A DNA stretch of 64,000 nt, taken from DATBAK01 sp038240075 (GTDB lineage Bacteria; Actinomycetota; Acidimicrobiia; IMCC26256; PALSA-610). The stretch is taken from the NCBI GenBank assembly GCA_038240075.1, contig JBBSEC010000008.1:1-64000 (forward strand), written 5' to 3'. This document shows, in pieces, positions 15,461 through 23,900 of this stretch (the stretch's first letter is position 1; the number at the start of each line of letters is the position of its first letter). The notes under the pieces are model-generated. The model was not told the DNA's origin. It did no database searches and saw only the letters and a program-made list of their open reading frames with translations. The translations under genes were made by a program, and so were the position numbers.

Positions 15461-16168
15461 GTGGCCGTTCCCTCCCGGCGACGTATCCCCGAGGCGACGG
15501 TGGCCCGGCTGCCGCTCTACTACCGGGCGTTGCTCGAGGTCTCCGACGCCGAGGTGGGCACCGTCTCGTCCGAGCGTCTCGCCGAGCTGGCCGGTGTCAA
15601 CGCGGCCAAGGTGCGCAAGGACCTGAGCTATCTCGGCTCCTACGGCACCCGCGGCGTCGGGTACGAGGTCGAATACCTGCTGCACGAGATCTCGCGCGAG
15701 CTCGGGCTCACGGAAGACTGGCCGGTCGTGATCGTCGGGGTCGGAAATCTCGGTGCCGCGCTCGCGAACTACCGCGGGTTCGGCGCGCGCGGCTTCCGGG
15801 TGACGGCGCTCGTCGACTCCGACCCGGACAAGATCGGGCGCCACATCGGGTCGCTCGTCGTGGAAGACCTCGAGACGCTCGCGAGCGTCGTCGAGACCCG
15901 CGCGATCGCCATCGGGATCGTTGCGACGCCGGCGCAGGCCGCGCAGGAGGTCGCCGACCGGCTCGTCCACGCCGGCGTGCGTTCGATCCTCAACTTCGCA
16001 CCGACCGTGATCACGGTCCCGAACCACGTGTCGTTGCGCAAGGTCGACCTCGCGACCGAGCTGCAGATCCTTTCGTTCTATCAACGCCGACTGACGGCCA
16101 TGCCCAACGGTGGCGGTCCGGCCGGCGCGCCGACGGCGCGCACCGAGCGCACCGAGGAGCACTCGTGA
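15461..16168 (+). CDS. rex: Redox-sensing transcriptional repressor Rex
   Basis: Rex senses the NADH/NAD+ ratio and represses respiratory genes when NADH is low-turnover. The 235-residue protein has an N-terminal winged helix (LPLYYRALLE; LAELAGVNAAKVRKDLSYLGSYGTRGVGY) and a Rossmann domain with IVGVGNLGAAL (GxGxxG at 93-98), VDSDPDKIG, and a domain-swapped C-terminal helix (LATELQILSFYQRRL). Start GTG 15461 is chosen because GGGAG precedes it by 7 bases; an upstream in-frame start at 15419 lacks this. It heads the heme biosynthesis cluster, and its stop overlaps the next gene. Confidence 0.95.
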   Translation: MAVPSRRRIPEATVARLPLYYRALLEVSDAEVGTVSSERLAELAGVNAAKVRKDLSYLGSYGTRGVGYEVEYLLHEISRELGLTEDWPVVIVGVGNLGAALANYRGFGARGFRVTALVDSDPDKIGRHIGSLVVEDLETLASVVETRAIAIGIVATPAQAAQEVADRLVHAGVRSILNFAPTVITVPNHVSLRKVDLATELQILSFYQRRLTAMPNGGGPAGAPTARTERTEEHS

Positions 16169-16848
16169 GCCCGCCGAGCGACGCGGCCGACCCGGTTGAC
16201 CCTGGCTCCCAAGCGCTCGGGCGGCCGGGGCTCGCGGGGTGGCCGGTCAACCTGCTCGTTCGTGACCGCCGGATCGTCGTGGTCGGCGCCGGGCGCATCG
16301 CGGCCCGCAAGATCGAGCCGCTGCTCCAGCTCGGTGCCGACGTCGCGGTGATCGCACCCGAGGTCGGTCCGGAGGTGCGGGCGTGGCACGCCGCCGGGCG
16401 CCTCGAGCTCCACGAGCGTGCCTTCCGGCCCGACGATCTCGACGGTGCGTGGCTTGCGGTGACGGCGACCTCCACGGCGGCGGTCAACGAGGCGGCGAAA
16501 CAGGCGGGCGACGAGCGCCGGATCTTCGTGAACGCCGCCGACGATCCGGCCAACTGCTCCTTTACGCTGATGTCAGTGGTACGCCAGAACGACATCGTCG
16601 TCGCGATCGGGACCGGCGGCCGCAGCCCCGCCCTCGCGACCTGGCTCAAGCGCCATGTTCAGGGCGAGATGGGGGCTGAGTACGCGACGCTCCTCGAGCT
16701 GCTCTCCGAGGCGCGCGAAGAGCTCCGTTCCGGGGGCGCCAGTTCCGAGGACGCCGATTGGCAACGCGCCTTCGATTCCGGCATTCTCGACCTTGTCAGG
16801 GCGGGACGAATCGACGAGGCGAAGGAGTTGCTCCGCACGTGTCTCTGA
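16165..16848 (+). CDS. Precorrin-2 dehydrogenase/sirohydrochlorin ferrochelatase (CysG N-terminal type)
   Basis: Oxidises precorrin-2 to sirohydrochlorin and may insert iron to form siroheme. The 227-residue protein has the NAD-binding motif VVVGAGRIAARKIEPLL (about 38-54), AWLAVTATS, VNAADDPANCSFTLMSVVRQNDIVVAIGTGGRSPALATWLK, typical of the CysG/Met8p family. The first 25 residues are a non-conserved acidic/proline leader. GTG 16165 overlaps the rex stop (GTGA). Together with the downstream CobA-HemD fusion it gives a complete route from uroporphyrinogen III to sirohydrochlorin. Confidence 0.88.
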   Translation: MSPPSDAADPVDPGSQALGRPGLAGWPVNLLVRDRRIVVVGAGRIAARKIEPLLQLGADVAVIAPEVGPEVRAWHAAGRLELHERAFRPDDLDGAWLAVTATSTAAVNEAAKQAGDERRIFVNAADDPANCSFTLMSVVRQNDIVVAIGTGGRSPALATWLKRHVQGEMGAEYATLLELLSEAREELRSGGASSEDADWQRAFDSGILDLVRAGRIDEAKELLRTCL

Positions 16849-18113
16849 TCGTCGTCGGTCTCAACCATCGTACGGTCCCGATTGCGGTGCTCGAACGCGT
16901 GAGCGTCCCGCAGTCGCAGCTCTCGAAGGCGCTGCACGACGCCGCCGCTCGTGAGCACCTCGCCGAAGCGGTCGTGCTTTCCACGTGCAATCGAACCGAG
17001 GTGTACGCGCGCACCACGCGCTTCCACCCCGCCGTGGGCGATGTGCGCGACTTCCTCGCCGAGCTCTCCGGCGCCGATCCCGATGAGCTCTCGGATCACC
17101 TCTACACCTACGTCGACGACGCCGCGACCGCGCATCTCTTCGCGGTGGCGGCCGGTCTCGACTCGATGATCGTCGGTGAGAGCGAGATCCTCGGTCAGGT
17201 GCGCAACGCGTGGCTCGCGGCCGAGAAGGAATCGACGGCCGGGTATCTCCTCGGCGGTGTCTTCCGTCACGCGGTCGAGTCGGGCAAGCGCGTCCGCACC
17301 GAGACGCAGATCGGGCGGCACCCGGTCTCGATCTCCTCCGCGGCCGTCGCGGTTGCCGGTGAGCATCTGGGCGGTCTCGAAGGCTGCCACGTGCTCGTCA
17401 TCGGCGCGGGTGAGATGGCCGACGGTATGGCGGTCGCGCTCGCAAACCGCGGTGTCGCCGACATCTGCGTCGCGAACCGCACCCTCGGGCACGGCGACGA
17501 TCTCGCCCGCCGCGTCGGAGGACGCGCGGTCGAGCTCGACCGTCTGCCCGACGAGCTCGCGGCCGCCGATCTGGTGCTCGCGTCGACGGGGTCGAGCGAC
17601 GTGCTGGTGGAACGCAGCGCGGTAGAAGTCGCGATCGCGCAGCGACCCGAGCGTCCGCTCCTCGTCGTCGACGTTGCGATGCCGCGCGACATCGATCCCG
17701 GTGTCGGCGCGATCCCGTCGGTCACGCTGCTCGACATCGACGACCTCAAGGATTTCGCCCGCCGGTCGTCGGAACGCCGCCGCGCCGAGATCGGCAAGGC
17801 GCGCGAGATCCTCAACGAAGAGCTCGACCGCTACCGCAGCGCGCGCGACGCCCGTCAGGCCGTGCCGCTCGTCGTCGCGTTGCGCGAGATGGGCGACGAC
17901 ATCCGTGGGCGCGAGCTCGAACGCTTCGGACCACGGTTCTCCGACCTCGACGACGCGACGCGCGCCGACATCGAGGCGTTGACACGCGGCATCGTCAACA
18001 AGTTGCTGCACGAGCCCACCGTCCGGCTCAAGGCGGCCGCAGGGACCGACCTCGGCGCCGCCTACGCGGAGACCCTCGCCGCCCTCTTCGATCTGCCCAG
18101 TGGCGATACCTAG
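16839..18113 (+). CDS. hemA: Glutamyl-tRNA reductase
   Basis: Reduces glutamyl-tRNA(Glu) to glutamate-1-semialdehyde, the committed step of C5 heme synthesis. The 424-residue protein begins VVGLNHRTVPIAVLE, has the catalytic cysteine C50 in LSTCNRTEVY, the GLDSMIVGESEILGQVRNAW signature, the NADPH motif VIGAGEMADGMA and a C-terminal dimerisation helix. The start GTG 16839 overlaps the end of the preceding gene by 10 bases and puts the conserved LNHRT at the usual place. Control by Rex through the upstream operator is likely. Confidence 0.95.
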   Translation: MSLIVVGLNHRTVPIAVLERVSVPQSQLSKALHDAAAREHLAEAVVLSTCNRTEVYARTTRFHPAVGDVRDFLAELSGADPDELSDHLYTYVDDAATAHLFAVAAGLDSMIVGESEILGQVRNAWLAAEKESTAGYLLGGVFRHAVESGKRVRTETQIGRHPVSISSAAVAVAGEHLGGLEGCHVLVIGAGEMADGMAVALANRGVADICVANRTLGHGDDLARRVGGRAVELDRLPDELAAADLVLASTGSSDVLVERSAVEVAIAQRPERPLLVVDVAMPRDIDPGVGAIPSVTLLDIDDLKDFARRSSERRRAEIGKAREILNEELDRYRSARDARQAVPLVVALREMGDDIRGRELERFGPRFSDLDDATRADIEALTRGIVNKLLHEPTVRLKAAAGTDLGAAYAETLAALFDLPSGDT

Positions 18114-19017
18114 CCTGCGCGTCGCCAGCCGGGGGAGCGTGCTGGCGCGGTGGCAGGCGGAGCGGGTGATCTCGCTGCTCGACCGACCCGCGGAGCTCGT
18201 GATCGTGTCGACCCGCGGCGACGAACGTCGCGACGTCGAGATCCACAAGCTCGGTGGAACGGGCGTCTTCGTGAAGGAAGTCGAGCAGGCCGTGCTCGAC
18301 GGGCGGGCCGATCTCGCCGTGCACTCCGCGAAGGATCTGCCGTCGACAACCGAAGCCGGTCTCGTGCTCGCCGCGGTTCCCGAACGGGCCGATCCCCGTG
18401 ACGCGCTCGTCGGCGGCACTCTCGCAGGGCTGCCGACGACGTCGCGAATCGCGACCGGGTCGGTACGCCGCCGCGCGCAGCTGGCGGCGGCGCGGCCCGA
18501 CCTCCAGTTCACGGGATTGCGCGGCAACCTGGAGACACGCATCGCGCGCGCCGCCGATGCCGACGTCGACGCGGTTGTCGTCGCGGTCGCCGCGCTCGAG
18601 CGACTGGGACGCCTGGACGAGGCGACCGAGGTGCTCGAACCCTCGGTGATGCTTCCGCAGGTCGCACAGGGAGCGCTTGCGGTCGAGTGCCGCGCCGATG
18701 ACGACGCGACGATCGCGATCCTCGCGGCGATCGACGATGCCGACGCGCACCGGTGTGTGCTCGCCGAACGCGCGTTTCTCGCCGAGCTGGGCGGCGGCTG
18801 CGATCTTCCCGTCGGTGCGCTCGCGAGCCTCGTCGGCGACGAGTTGATGCTCACGGTGCTGCTCGCGTCGCTCGACGGACGCGTGGTCGTGCGTGCGCAC
18901 GCGCGTGGCTCCGATCCGGCCGCGACGGGCCGCGCCGCCGCGGCCGCGTTGCTCGACGGCGCCGGTGGCCGTTCTCTGCTCGAGGCCGCGTTGCCGACGA
19001 CGCTGCCGGTGCCGTGA
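18100..19017 (+). CDS. hemC: Porphobilinogen deaminase (hydroxymethylbilane synthase)
   Basis: Polymerises four porphobilinogens into hydroxymethylbilane. The 305-residue protein has VASRGSVLARWQ at the N-terminus, KLGGTGVFVKEVEQAVL, the catalytic aspartate D79 in HSAKDLP, GSVRRRAQL, LRGNLETR, and the dipyrromethane-cofactor cysteine C234 in LGGGCDLPVGA. It overlaps the hemA end by 14 bases and its own stop overlaps the next start (GTGA), a tightly coupled operon. Confidence 0.95.
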   Translation: MAIPSLRVASRGSVLARWQAERVISLLDRPAELVIVSTRGDERRDVEIHKLGGTGVFVKEVEQAVLDGRADLAVHSAKDLPSTTEAGLVLAAVPERADPRDALVGGTLAGLPTTSRIATGSVRRRAQLAAARPDLQFTGLRGNLETRIARAADADVDAVVVAVAALERLGRLDEATEVLEPSVMLPQVAQGALAVECRADDDATIAILAAIDDADAHRCVLAERAFLAELGGGCDLPVGALASLVGDELMLTVLLASLDGRVVVRAHARGSDPAATGRAAAAALLDGAGGRSLLEAALPTTLPVP

Positions 19018-20483
19018 CCGTCTACCTGGTGGGAGCGGGGCCGGGCGATCCTGGGCTGCTCACGGTGCGCGGCGCCGAGCTGCTCGCGCGTGCCGATGTC
19101 GTGGTCCACGACCGTCTCTCGTCTCCGCTCCTGCTCGACCTCGCGCCGCTCGAGGCGGAACGGATCGATGTCGGGAAGGCGCCGGGCCGGGTCGCGATGC
19201 CTCAGGGCGACATCGACCGGCTGCTCGTCGAGCGCGGGAAGCGCGGCGAGACCGTGGTCCGGTTGAAGGGCGGCGATCCCTTCGTGTTCGGCCGCGGTGG
19301 CGAAGAGGCCGAGGCGCTCATCGCGGCGGGGGTGCCGTTCGAGGTCGTCCCCGGCGTCACCAGCGCGATCGCGGCACCCGCGTACGCGGGCATCCCGGTC
19401 ACGCACCGCGGGCTGTCGACCCACGTCACGATCGTCACCGGCCACGAAGACCCGGCGAAGGGAACGTCCGACACCGACTGGGAAGCGCTCGCGCGCGCGG
19501 GCGGCACGCTCGTCGTCTTGATGGGCGCGGGTCGGCTCGCCGAAGTCGCGGCGCGCCTCATTGCCGGTGGTCGCGCGCCCGAGACGCCGGTCGCGGCGGT
19601 GCGCTGGGGCACCCACCCGCATCAGCGCACGATCCGCGCGACCCTCGCAACCATCGCGGTGCAAGGAGTCGAAGCACCCTCGGCGATCGTGGTCGGCGCG
19701 GTGGCGGCACTCGACCTCGGGTGGTTCGAACGCCGTCCCCTCTTCGGCCGGCGCGTTGTCGTCACCCGCGCGCGCGAGCAGGCGAGTGGATTTCGGGCCC
19801 GGCTCGTCGAGCTCGGCGCCGAAGTGATCGAGCTGCCGGCGATCGCGGTGAAGCCACTCGAGTTCGAGCTCCCGGATCTCGCCGCGTACGGCTGGGTGGT
19901 GCTCACGTCGGCCAACGGCGTCGAGGCCTTCTTCACACATGGTCTCTTCGCACGCGGGCTCGACGCGCGCGCGCTCGCCGGCGTGAAGGTCGCGGCCATC
20001 GGGCCGGGAACCGCGACCGCGCTCGGACGCTTCGGTGTCCGGCCCGACCTCGTGCCCGAGCGGTTCGTCGCCGAAGCGCTCCTCGCCGCGTTCCCACCGC
20101 CGCGCGCAACGGGTGAGAAGGTGCTCCTCGCGCGCGCCGAGCAGGCGCGCGACGTGCTCCCCGACGGGCTCGCGCGCAACGGATACTCCGTCGACGTCCT
20201 CGCGGTGTACCAAACGGTCACCGCCGAGCCCGATCCGGTCGAGCTCGAGCGGGTACGAGCCGGAGAGTTCGACGCGGTCACGTTCACGTCGTCGTCGACG
20301 GTCGACAACTTCTGCCGGCTCGTCGGCCCCCTCAGCGGCGATCCGATCATCGTGTCGATCGGGCCCGTCACCTCCGCGAGCGCGGCCGCGGCCGGGCTCC
20401 GCGTCACGGTCGAAGCCGATCCCCACGACATCGACGGTCTCGTTACCGCCGTCCTCGGCGTGCTCGGGCCACCGGTAGCCTGA
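19014..20483 (+). CDS. Fused uroporphyrinogen-III C-methyltransferase and uroporphyrinogen-III synthase
   Basis: A bifunctional CobA-HemD protein of 489 residues. Residues 1 to about 240 are the SAM-dependent methyltransferase (VYLVGAGPGDPGLLTVRG at the start, VRLKGGDPFVFGRGGEE, PGVTSAIAAPAYAGIPVTHR, LMGAGRL). From about 250 to the end is the uroporphyrinogen-III synthase domain (RRVVVTRAREQASGF, LTSANGVEAFF, AAIGPGTATAL, VYQT, FTSSSTVDNF, SIGPVTSASA). The fusion joins synthesis of uroporphyrinogen III to its methylation toward siroheme or cobalamin. The first codon GTG overlaps the hemC stop. Such fusions are known in actinobacteria. Confidence 0.93.
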   Translation: MTVYLVGAGPGDPGLLTVRGAELLARADVVVHDRLSSPLLLDLAPLEAERIDVGKAPGRVAMPQGDIDRLLVERGKRGETVVRLKGGDPFVFGRGGEEAEALIAAGVPFEVVPGVTSAIAAPAYAGIPVTHRGLSTHVTIVTGHEDPAKGTSDTDWEALARAGGTLVVLMGAGRLAEVAARLIAGGRAPETPVAAVRWGTHPHQRTIRATLATIAVQGVEAPSAIVVGAVAALDLGWFERRPLFGRRVVVTRAREQASGFRARLVELGAEVIELPAIAVKPLEFELPDLAAYGWVVLTSANGVEAFFTHGLFARGLDARALAGVKVAAIGPGTATALGRFGVRPDLVPERFVAEALLAAFPPPRATGEKVLLARAEQARDVLPDGLARNGYSVDVLAVYQTVTAEPDPVELERVRAGEFDAVTFTSSSTVDNFCRLVGPLSGDPIIVSIGPVTSASAAAAGLRVTVEADPHDIDGLVTAVLGVLGPPVA

Positions 20484-20487
20484 TCGC

Positions 20488-21468
20488 ATGCCGTTCCCCG
20501 AACGGCGCCTCCGGCGTCTTCGTCGAACTCCCACGCTCCGGCGCCTCGTTGCCGAGACCCGGCTCTCCGTCGACGGCCTCGTCGCGCCGCTGTTCGTGAA
20601 GGAGGGCATCGACAAGCCCGAGCCCATCGCGTCGATGCCGGGCGTGGTTCAGCACACCCAGGAAAGCCTCCGCAAGGAGGTGCACGAGCTGGCCGGCCTC
20701 GGCATTCCCGCGGTGATGCTGTTCGGGATACCGGCCGCGAAGGACGCGCGTGGCTCGGGCGCCGACGCGACCGACGGTGTCGTGCAGACCGCGGTGCGGA
20801 ACCTGCGCGACGAGGTCGGTGACGCGATGGTGCTGATGACCGACGACTGCCTCGACGAGTTCACCGACCACGGTCACTGCGGACTGCTCACCGCCGATGG
20901 CCTCGTCGACAACGACGCGACGCTGGAGCGCTACGCGTCGATCGCACTGAGCCAGGCCGCCGCGGGCGTCGACATCGTGGCGCCTTCGGGAATGATGGAC
21001 GGGCAGGTCGCGGCGATCCGCGCCGCGCTCGACGGTGGCGGATACGAGGCGGTCGCGGTCCTTGCCTACGCGGCGAAGTACGCGTCGGCGCTCTACGGAC
21101 CGTTCCGCGACGCGGCCGAGTGCGCACCCCAGTTCGGCGACCGGCGCGGCTACCAGATGGACCCTGCGAACGGGCGTGAAGCGATCGCGGAGGTCGCCGA
21201 CGACGTCGCCGAAGGCGCCGACATCGTGATGGTGAAGCCCGCCCTCGCGTACCTCGACGTGATCGCGGCGATCCGCTCGCAGTTCTCGCTGCCGGTCGCG
21301 GCCTATCACGTCAGCGGTGAGTACGCGATGGTGAAGGCCGCCGCGCAGCTCGGTTGGATCGACGGTGAGGCCGTCGCACTCGAGCACCTGGTCGCGATCA
21401 AGCGCGCGGGCGCCGACATCATTCTCACCTACCTCGCTCGCGAGGTCGCCGAGCTCCTCCACGGTTAA
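20488..21468 (+). CDS. hemB: Delta-aminolevulinic acid dehydratase (porphobilinogen synthase)
   Basis: Condenses two 5-aminolevulinates to porphobilinogen. The 326-residue TIM barrel has both Schiff-base lysines, K197 (LAYAAKYAS) and K250 (MVKPALAYLD). The metal loop reads DDCLDEFTDHGHCG: C121 and C131 are present, but the middle zinc cysteine of the E. coli-type CxC is Asp123, giving a hybrid between the zinc and magnesium types. It is 4 bases after the cobA-hemD stop and 8 bases before hemL. Confidence 0.95.
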   Translation: MPFPERRLRRLRRTPTLRRLVAETRLSVDGLVAPLFVKEGIDKPEPIASMPGVVQHTQESLRKEVHELAGLGIPAVMLFGIPAAKDARGSGADATDGVVQTAVRNLRDEVGDAMVLMTDDCLDEFTDHGHCGLLTADGLVDNDATLERYASIALSQAAAGVDIVAPSGMMDGQVAAIRAALDGGGYEAVAVLAYAAKYASALYGPFRDAAECAPQFGDRRGYQMDPANGREAIAEVADDVAEGADIVMVKPALAYLDVIAAIRSQFSLPVAAYHVSGEYAMVKAAAQLGWIDGEAVALEHLVAIKRAGADIILTYLAREVAELLHG

Positions 21469-21476
21469 AGGCATTT

Positions 21477-22745
21477 GTGAGCGAGCTTTTCGATCGGGCT
21501 CTCGCGCGCATCCCCGGCGGTGTGAACTCGCCGGTGCGTTCGTTCGCGTCGGTGGGCGGGCGGCCGTTCTTCACCGCGCGCGGTGAAGGCGCGTACCTGA
21601 TCGACACCGACGATCGGCGCTACGTCGACTACGTGCAGTCGTGGGGGGCGTCGATCCTCGGTCACGCGCATCCGGCCGTCGTCGAGGCGGTGCAGCGCGC
21701 CGCAGCCGCGGGCACCTCGTACGGCACGCCGACGCGCGGCGAGGTCGAGCTCGCGGAGGTCATCTGCGACCGCGTCCCCGGTGTCGAGAAACTCCGGCTG
21801 GTGTCGTCGGGAACGGAAGCCGCGATGACCGCGGTGCGGCTCGCGCGCGGTGCGACCGGGCGCGACAAGATCGTGAAGTTCGCGGGCTGTTACCACGGCC
21901 ACGCCGACGCGTTGCTCGTCGCCGCGGGCAGCGGAGTCGCGACTCTCGGGCTTCCGGGCTCGGCTGGAGTGACGAAGGGCGCCACCGCCGACACGATCGT
22001 CGTGCCTTACAACGACCTCGATGCGCTCGACGCCGTCCTCGCGACGCACGGCTCGACCGTGGCTGCGATTCTCGTCGAACCGGTCGCGGCGAACATGGGT
22101 CTGGTTGCGCCCGCACCGGGGTACCTCGACCGACTCCGCGCGCGCTGCACCGCGGCCGGCGCGCTGCTCGTCTTCGACGAGGTGATCACCGGCTTCCGTG
22201 TCGGTCCGGCCGGAGCACAGGGCCGCTTCGGGGTGCGCCCCGATCTCTCGATCTTCGGCAAGGTCGTCGGCGGTGGGCTGCCGCTCGCCGCGCTCGGCGG
22301 ACCCACCGCGATCATGGACGAGCTCGCGCCGCTCGGGGCCGTGTACCAGGCCGGCACTCTGTCGGGGAACCCGCTCGCGACCGCGGCCGGCCTCGCGGTG
22401 CTCGCCCGCCTCGATGAGGCCGCGTTCACCGAGTTGGAGTCGAAGGCCGAGCGGCTCGAGCGCAGTCTCCGCGACGCGTGCCGCGCCGCGGGCGTCGCGG
22501 CTCAGGTCACGCGGGTGCACACGCTCGTGGGGCTGTTCTTCGCGGCGGCCACGGTCGTCGACTACGAGCGCGCGAAGGCGGCCGACCACGATCGGTACGC
22601 GCGCCTGTTCCACGGCCTGCTCGACCGCGGCGTCTACTTTGCGCCGAGCGGCTACGAGACGTTGTTCGTCTCGCTTGCACATGACGACGTCGCCGCCGAG
22701 GCGACGGCAACCGCCGTGTTCGACGCGCTGTCGCAGCTCGGGTAA
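21477..22745 (+). CDS. hemL: Glutamate-1-semialdehyde 2,1-aminomutase
   Basis: PLP enzyme that moves the amino group of glutamate-1-semialdehyde to give 5-aminolevulinate. The 422-residue class-III aminotransferase shows RIPGGVNSPVRSF, SWGASILGHAHP, SSGTEAAMTAVRLARG, FAGCYHGHADALL, the cofactor aspartate in VFDEVITGFR and the PLP lysine K262 in IFGKVVGGGLP. Start is GTG 21477. It closes the heme cluster, so all early steps from Glu-tRNA to uroporphyrinogen III except Glu-tRNA synthetase are encoded here; hemE, hemG/Y, hemH/Q are not. Confidence 0.95.
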   Translation: MSELFDRALARIPGGVNSPVRSFASVGGRPFFTARGEGAYLIDTDDRRYVDYVQSWGASILGHAHPAVVEAVQRAAAAGTSYGTPTRGEVELAEVICDRVPGVEKLRLVSSGTEAAMTAVRLARGATGRDKIVKFAGCYHGHADALLVAAGSGVATLGLPGSAGVTKGATADTIVVPYNDLDALDAVLATHGSTVAAILVEPVAANMGLVAPAPGYLDRLRARCTAAGALLVFDEVITGFRVGPAGAQGRFGVRPDLSIFGKVVGGGLPLAALGGPTAIMDELAPLGAVYQAGTLSGNPLATAAGLAVLARLDEAAFTELESKAERLERSLRDACRAAGVAAQVTRVHTLVGLFFAAATVVDYERAKAADHDRYARLFHGLLDRGVYFAPSGYETLFVSLAHDDVAAEATATAVFDALSQLG

Positions 22746-22841
22746 CGCTCGCCTGCTCAGTCCTTTACACGGTCGCATGCTCGCTCGACTGGGCGTGCGC
22801 TCCGGCCGAGAACTCAGCTGAACGCTCGCCTGCTCAGTCCT
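22744..22841. repeat. 21-bp direct repeat flanking a short spacer
   Basis: The same 21 bases, starting AACGCTCGCC and ending TCAGTCCT, occur at 22744-22764 (just after hemL) and 22821-22841 (covering the last codons and stop of the convergent small membrane-protein gene). The 77-base period suggests a small local duplication between convergent gene ends. Confidence 0.8.
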
Positions 22842-23085
22842 CGCCGGTCCGGCGCCTGCGCACGCGGTCCATGTAGAAGAGGGAGGCCGCGAACAAACCG
22901 CACATGATCGCGAACGCCACGAACGCCGCCGCGCCCTGGTCGGATGCGTCGATGGGCTGCGGTGCGACGGCACCCGCGGGCACCGCCGAGGCGAGCAGCG
23001 CGAGCAGCGACGCCATCGCGAGGAGCGGGTATCGGAGCGTGCGGAGCTTGATCGACGGTCGGGTCATCAACGGTTCGTTCCTCAT
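22834..23085 (-). CDS. Small two-span membrane protein, last gene of the cytochrome b operon
   Basis: 83 residues: a basic N-terminus, a hydrophobic segment that could be a signal or membrane anchor (LLAMASLLALLASAVPAGAVA, about 22-42), an acidic loop and a second span (AFVAFAIMCGLFAASLFYM) ending in a basic tail. I do not recognise the family. ATG 23085 overlaps the stop of the preceding gene, so it is translationally coupled to the respiratory operon and may be an accessory subunit. Confidence 0.6.
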   Translation of the reverse strand: MRNEPLMTRPSIKLRTLRYPLLAMASLLALLASAVPAGAVAPQPIDASDQGAAAFVAFAIMCGLFAASLFYMDRVRRRRTGED

Positions 23086-23894
23086 GTCGCCGGCACGGGG
23101 CTCTTCGCCAACCGCTGCTTCTCGCGCTCGCGCTCACGCTCGTCGAGCTCGTACCAGTGCAGGCCGAGCATGCTGATGACGAAGAGGATGATCGAGCCGA
23201 ACAGGTAGCAGACCGGTGGCAGGCGGGTGGAGCCGAAGTCGTACTCGAGCACGGCAACCTTGCGCGGGATGTCGGGGTCGCACTTCGGTAGCGGAGGCTT
23301 CTGACCGAACGGAACGGTCTGCACGAGCGCAACGCAGTACTGCACCGCCGCGTACTCGGGCTTGTGCCAGAAGTAGCGGTTCGGCTCACCGCCGACCTGG
23401 TACGTGCGCAGGTTCTGTGTCGGGTCGTCGGTGATGTACTGCAACCCGCTGTCGAACTGCGCGAACGGTTGCACCTTCGGCTTGGCGCCCGGCAGCGTGA
23501 CCGCCCGCACGAACGCGCTGTCGAGGAAGGATCGGATGGTCGTGGCGGTCTGCGGAATCAGCAGCGATCCTTGTTGCGCGATATTACGGATCGCGGGGAT
23601 CTTCGCGTCGGTGAACGAGGTGTCGACCTCGACCGCCTTCCACGCCGCAGCCCGGCCCTTGGGGCTCTCGAGCGGTGTGCTCGTCGTGAGCCACAGGGTG
23701 CTGAGCAGCACCATGAAGCCCGTCAGTGCCGCGGCCGCGACCAGGAACCCAAGCCGCGCCCCGAGGTTGGTCGAGAGCAGCAGGTAAGCCGATCCGCAGA
23801 ACAGGAACACGCCCGCGACGGGAGCGAGGATGCCGATGATCGTCGGATCCCACAACGTGTTCGAGGCGGCGAGGACGAGGGCGAGGTGCATCAC
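23082..23894 (-). CDS. Membrane protein of the cytochrome b/Rieske operon, unknown family
   Basis: 270 residues with two N-terminal membrane spans (about 15-40 and 47-70), a roughly 130-residue extramembrane domain and a C-terminal span (LFGSIILFVISMLGLHWY) followed by a highly charged tail rich in Glu and Arg. Two cysteines in the loop (YCVALV, KCDPDIP) and one at PPVCYL are visible, but no heme or iron-sulfur motif. ATG at 23891 is an alternative start. It follows the diheme cytochrome by 6 bases. Its position argues for a structural or assembly role in the complex. Confidence 0.6.
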   Translation of the reverse strand: MMHLALVLAASNTLWDPTIIGILAPVAGVFLFCGSAYLLLSTNLGARLGFLVAAAALTGFMVLLSTLWLTTSTPLESPKGRAAAWKAVEVDTSFTDAKIPAIRNIAQQGSLLIPQTATTIRSFLDSAFVRAVTLPGAKPKVQPFAQFDSGLQYITDDPTQNLRTYQVGGEPNRYFWHKPEYAAVQYCVALVQTVPFGQKPPLPKCDPDIPRKVAVLEYDFGSTRLPPVCYLFGSIILFVISMLGLHWYELDEREREREKQRLAKSPVPAT

Positions 23895-23900
23895 AGGCTC

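Noticed and set aside
16659..20627. 1322-codon open frame on the minus strand opposite the heme cluster
   Set aside because: Composition is Arg/Glu/Asp/His-rich without any domain, typical of the antisense frame of GC-rich genes; the plus strand holds six well-identified enzymes.
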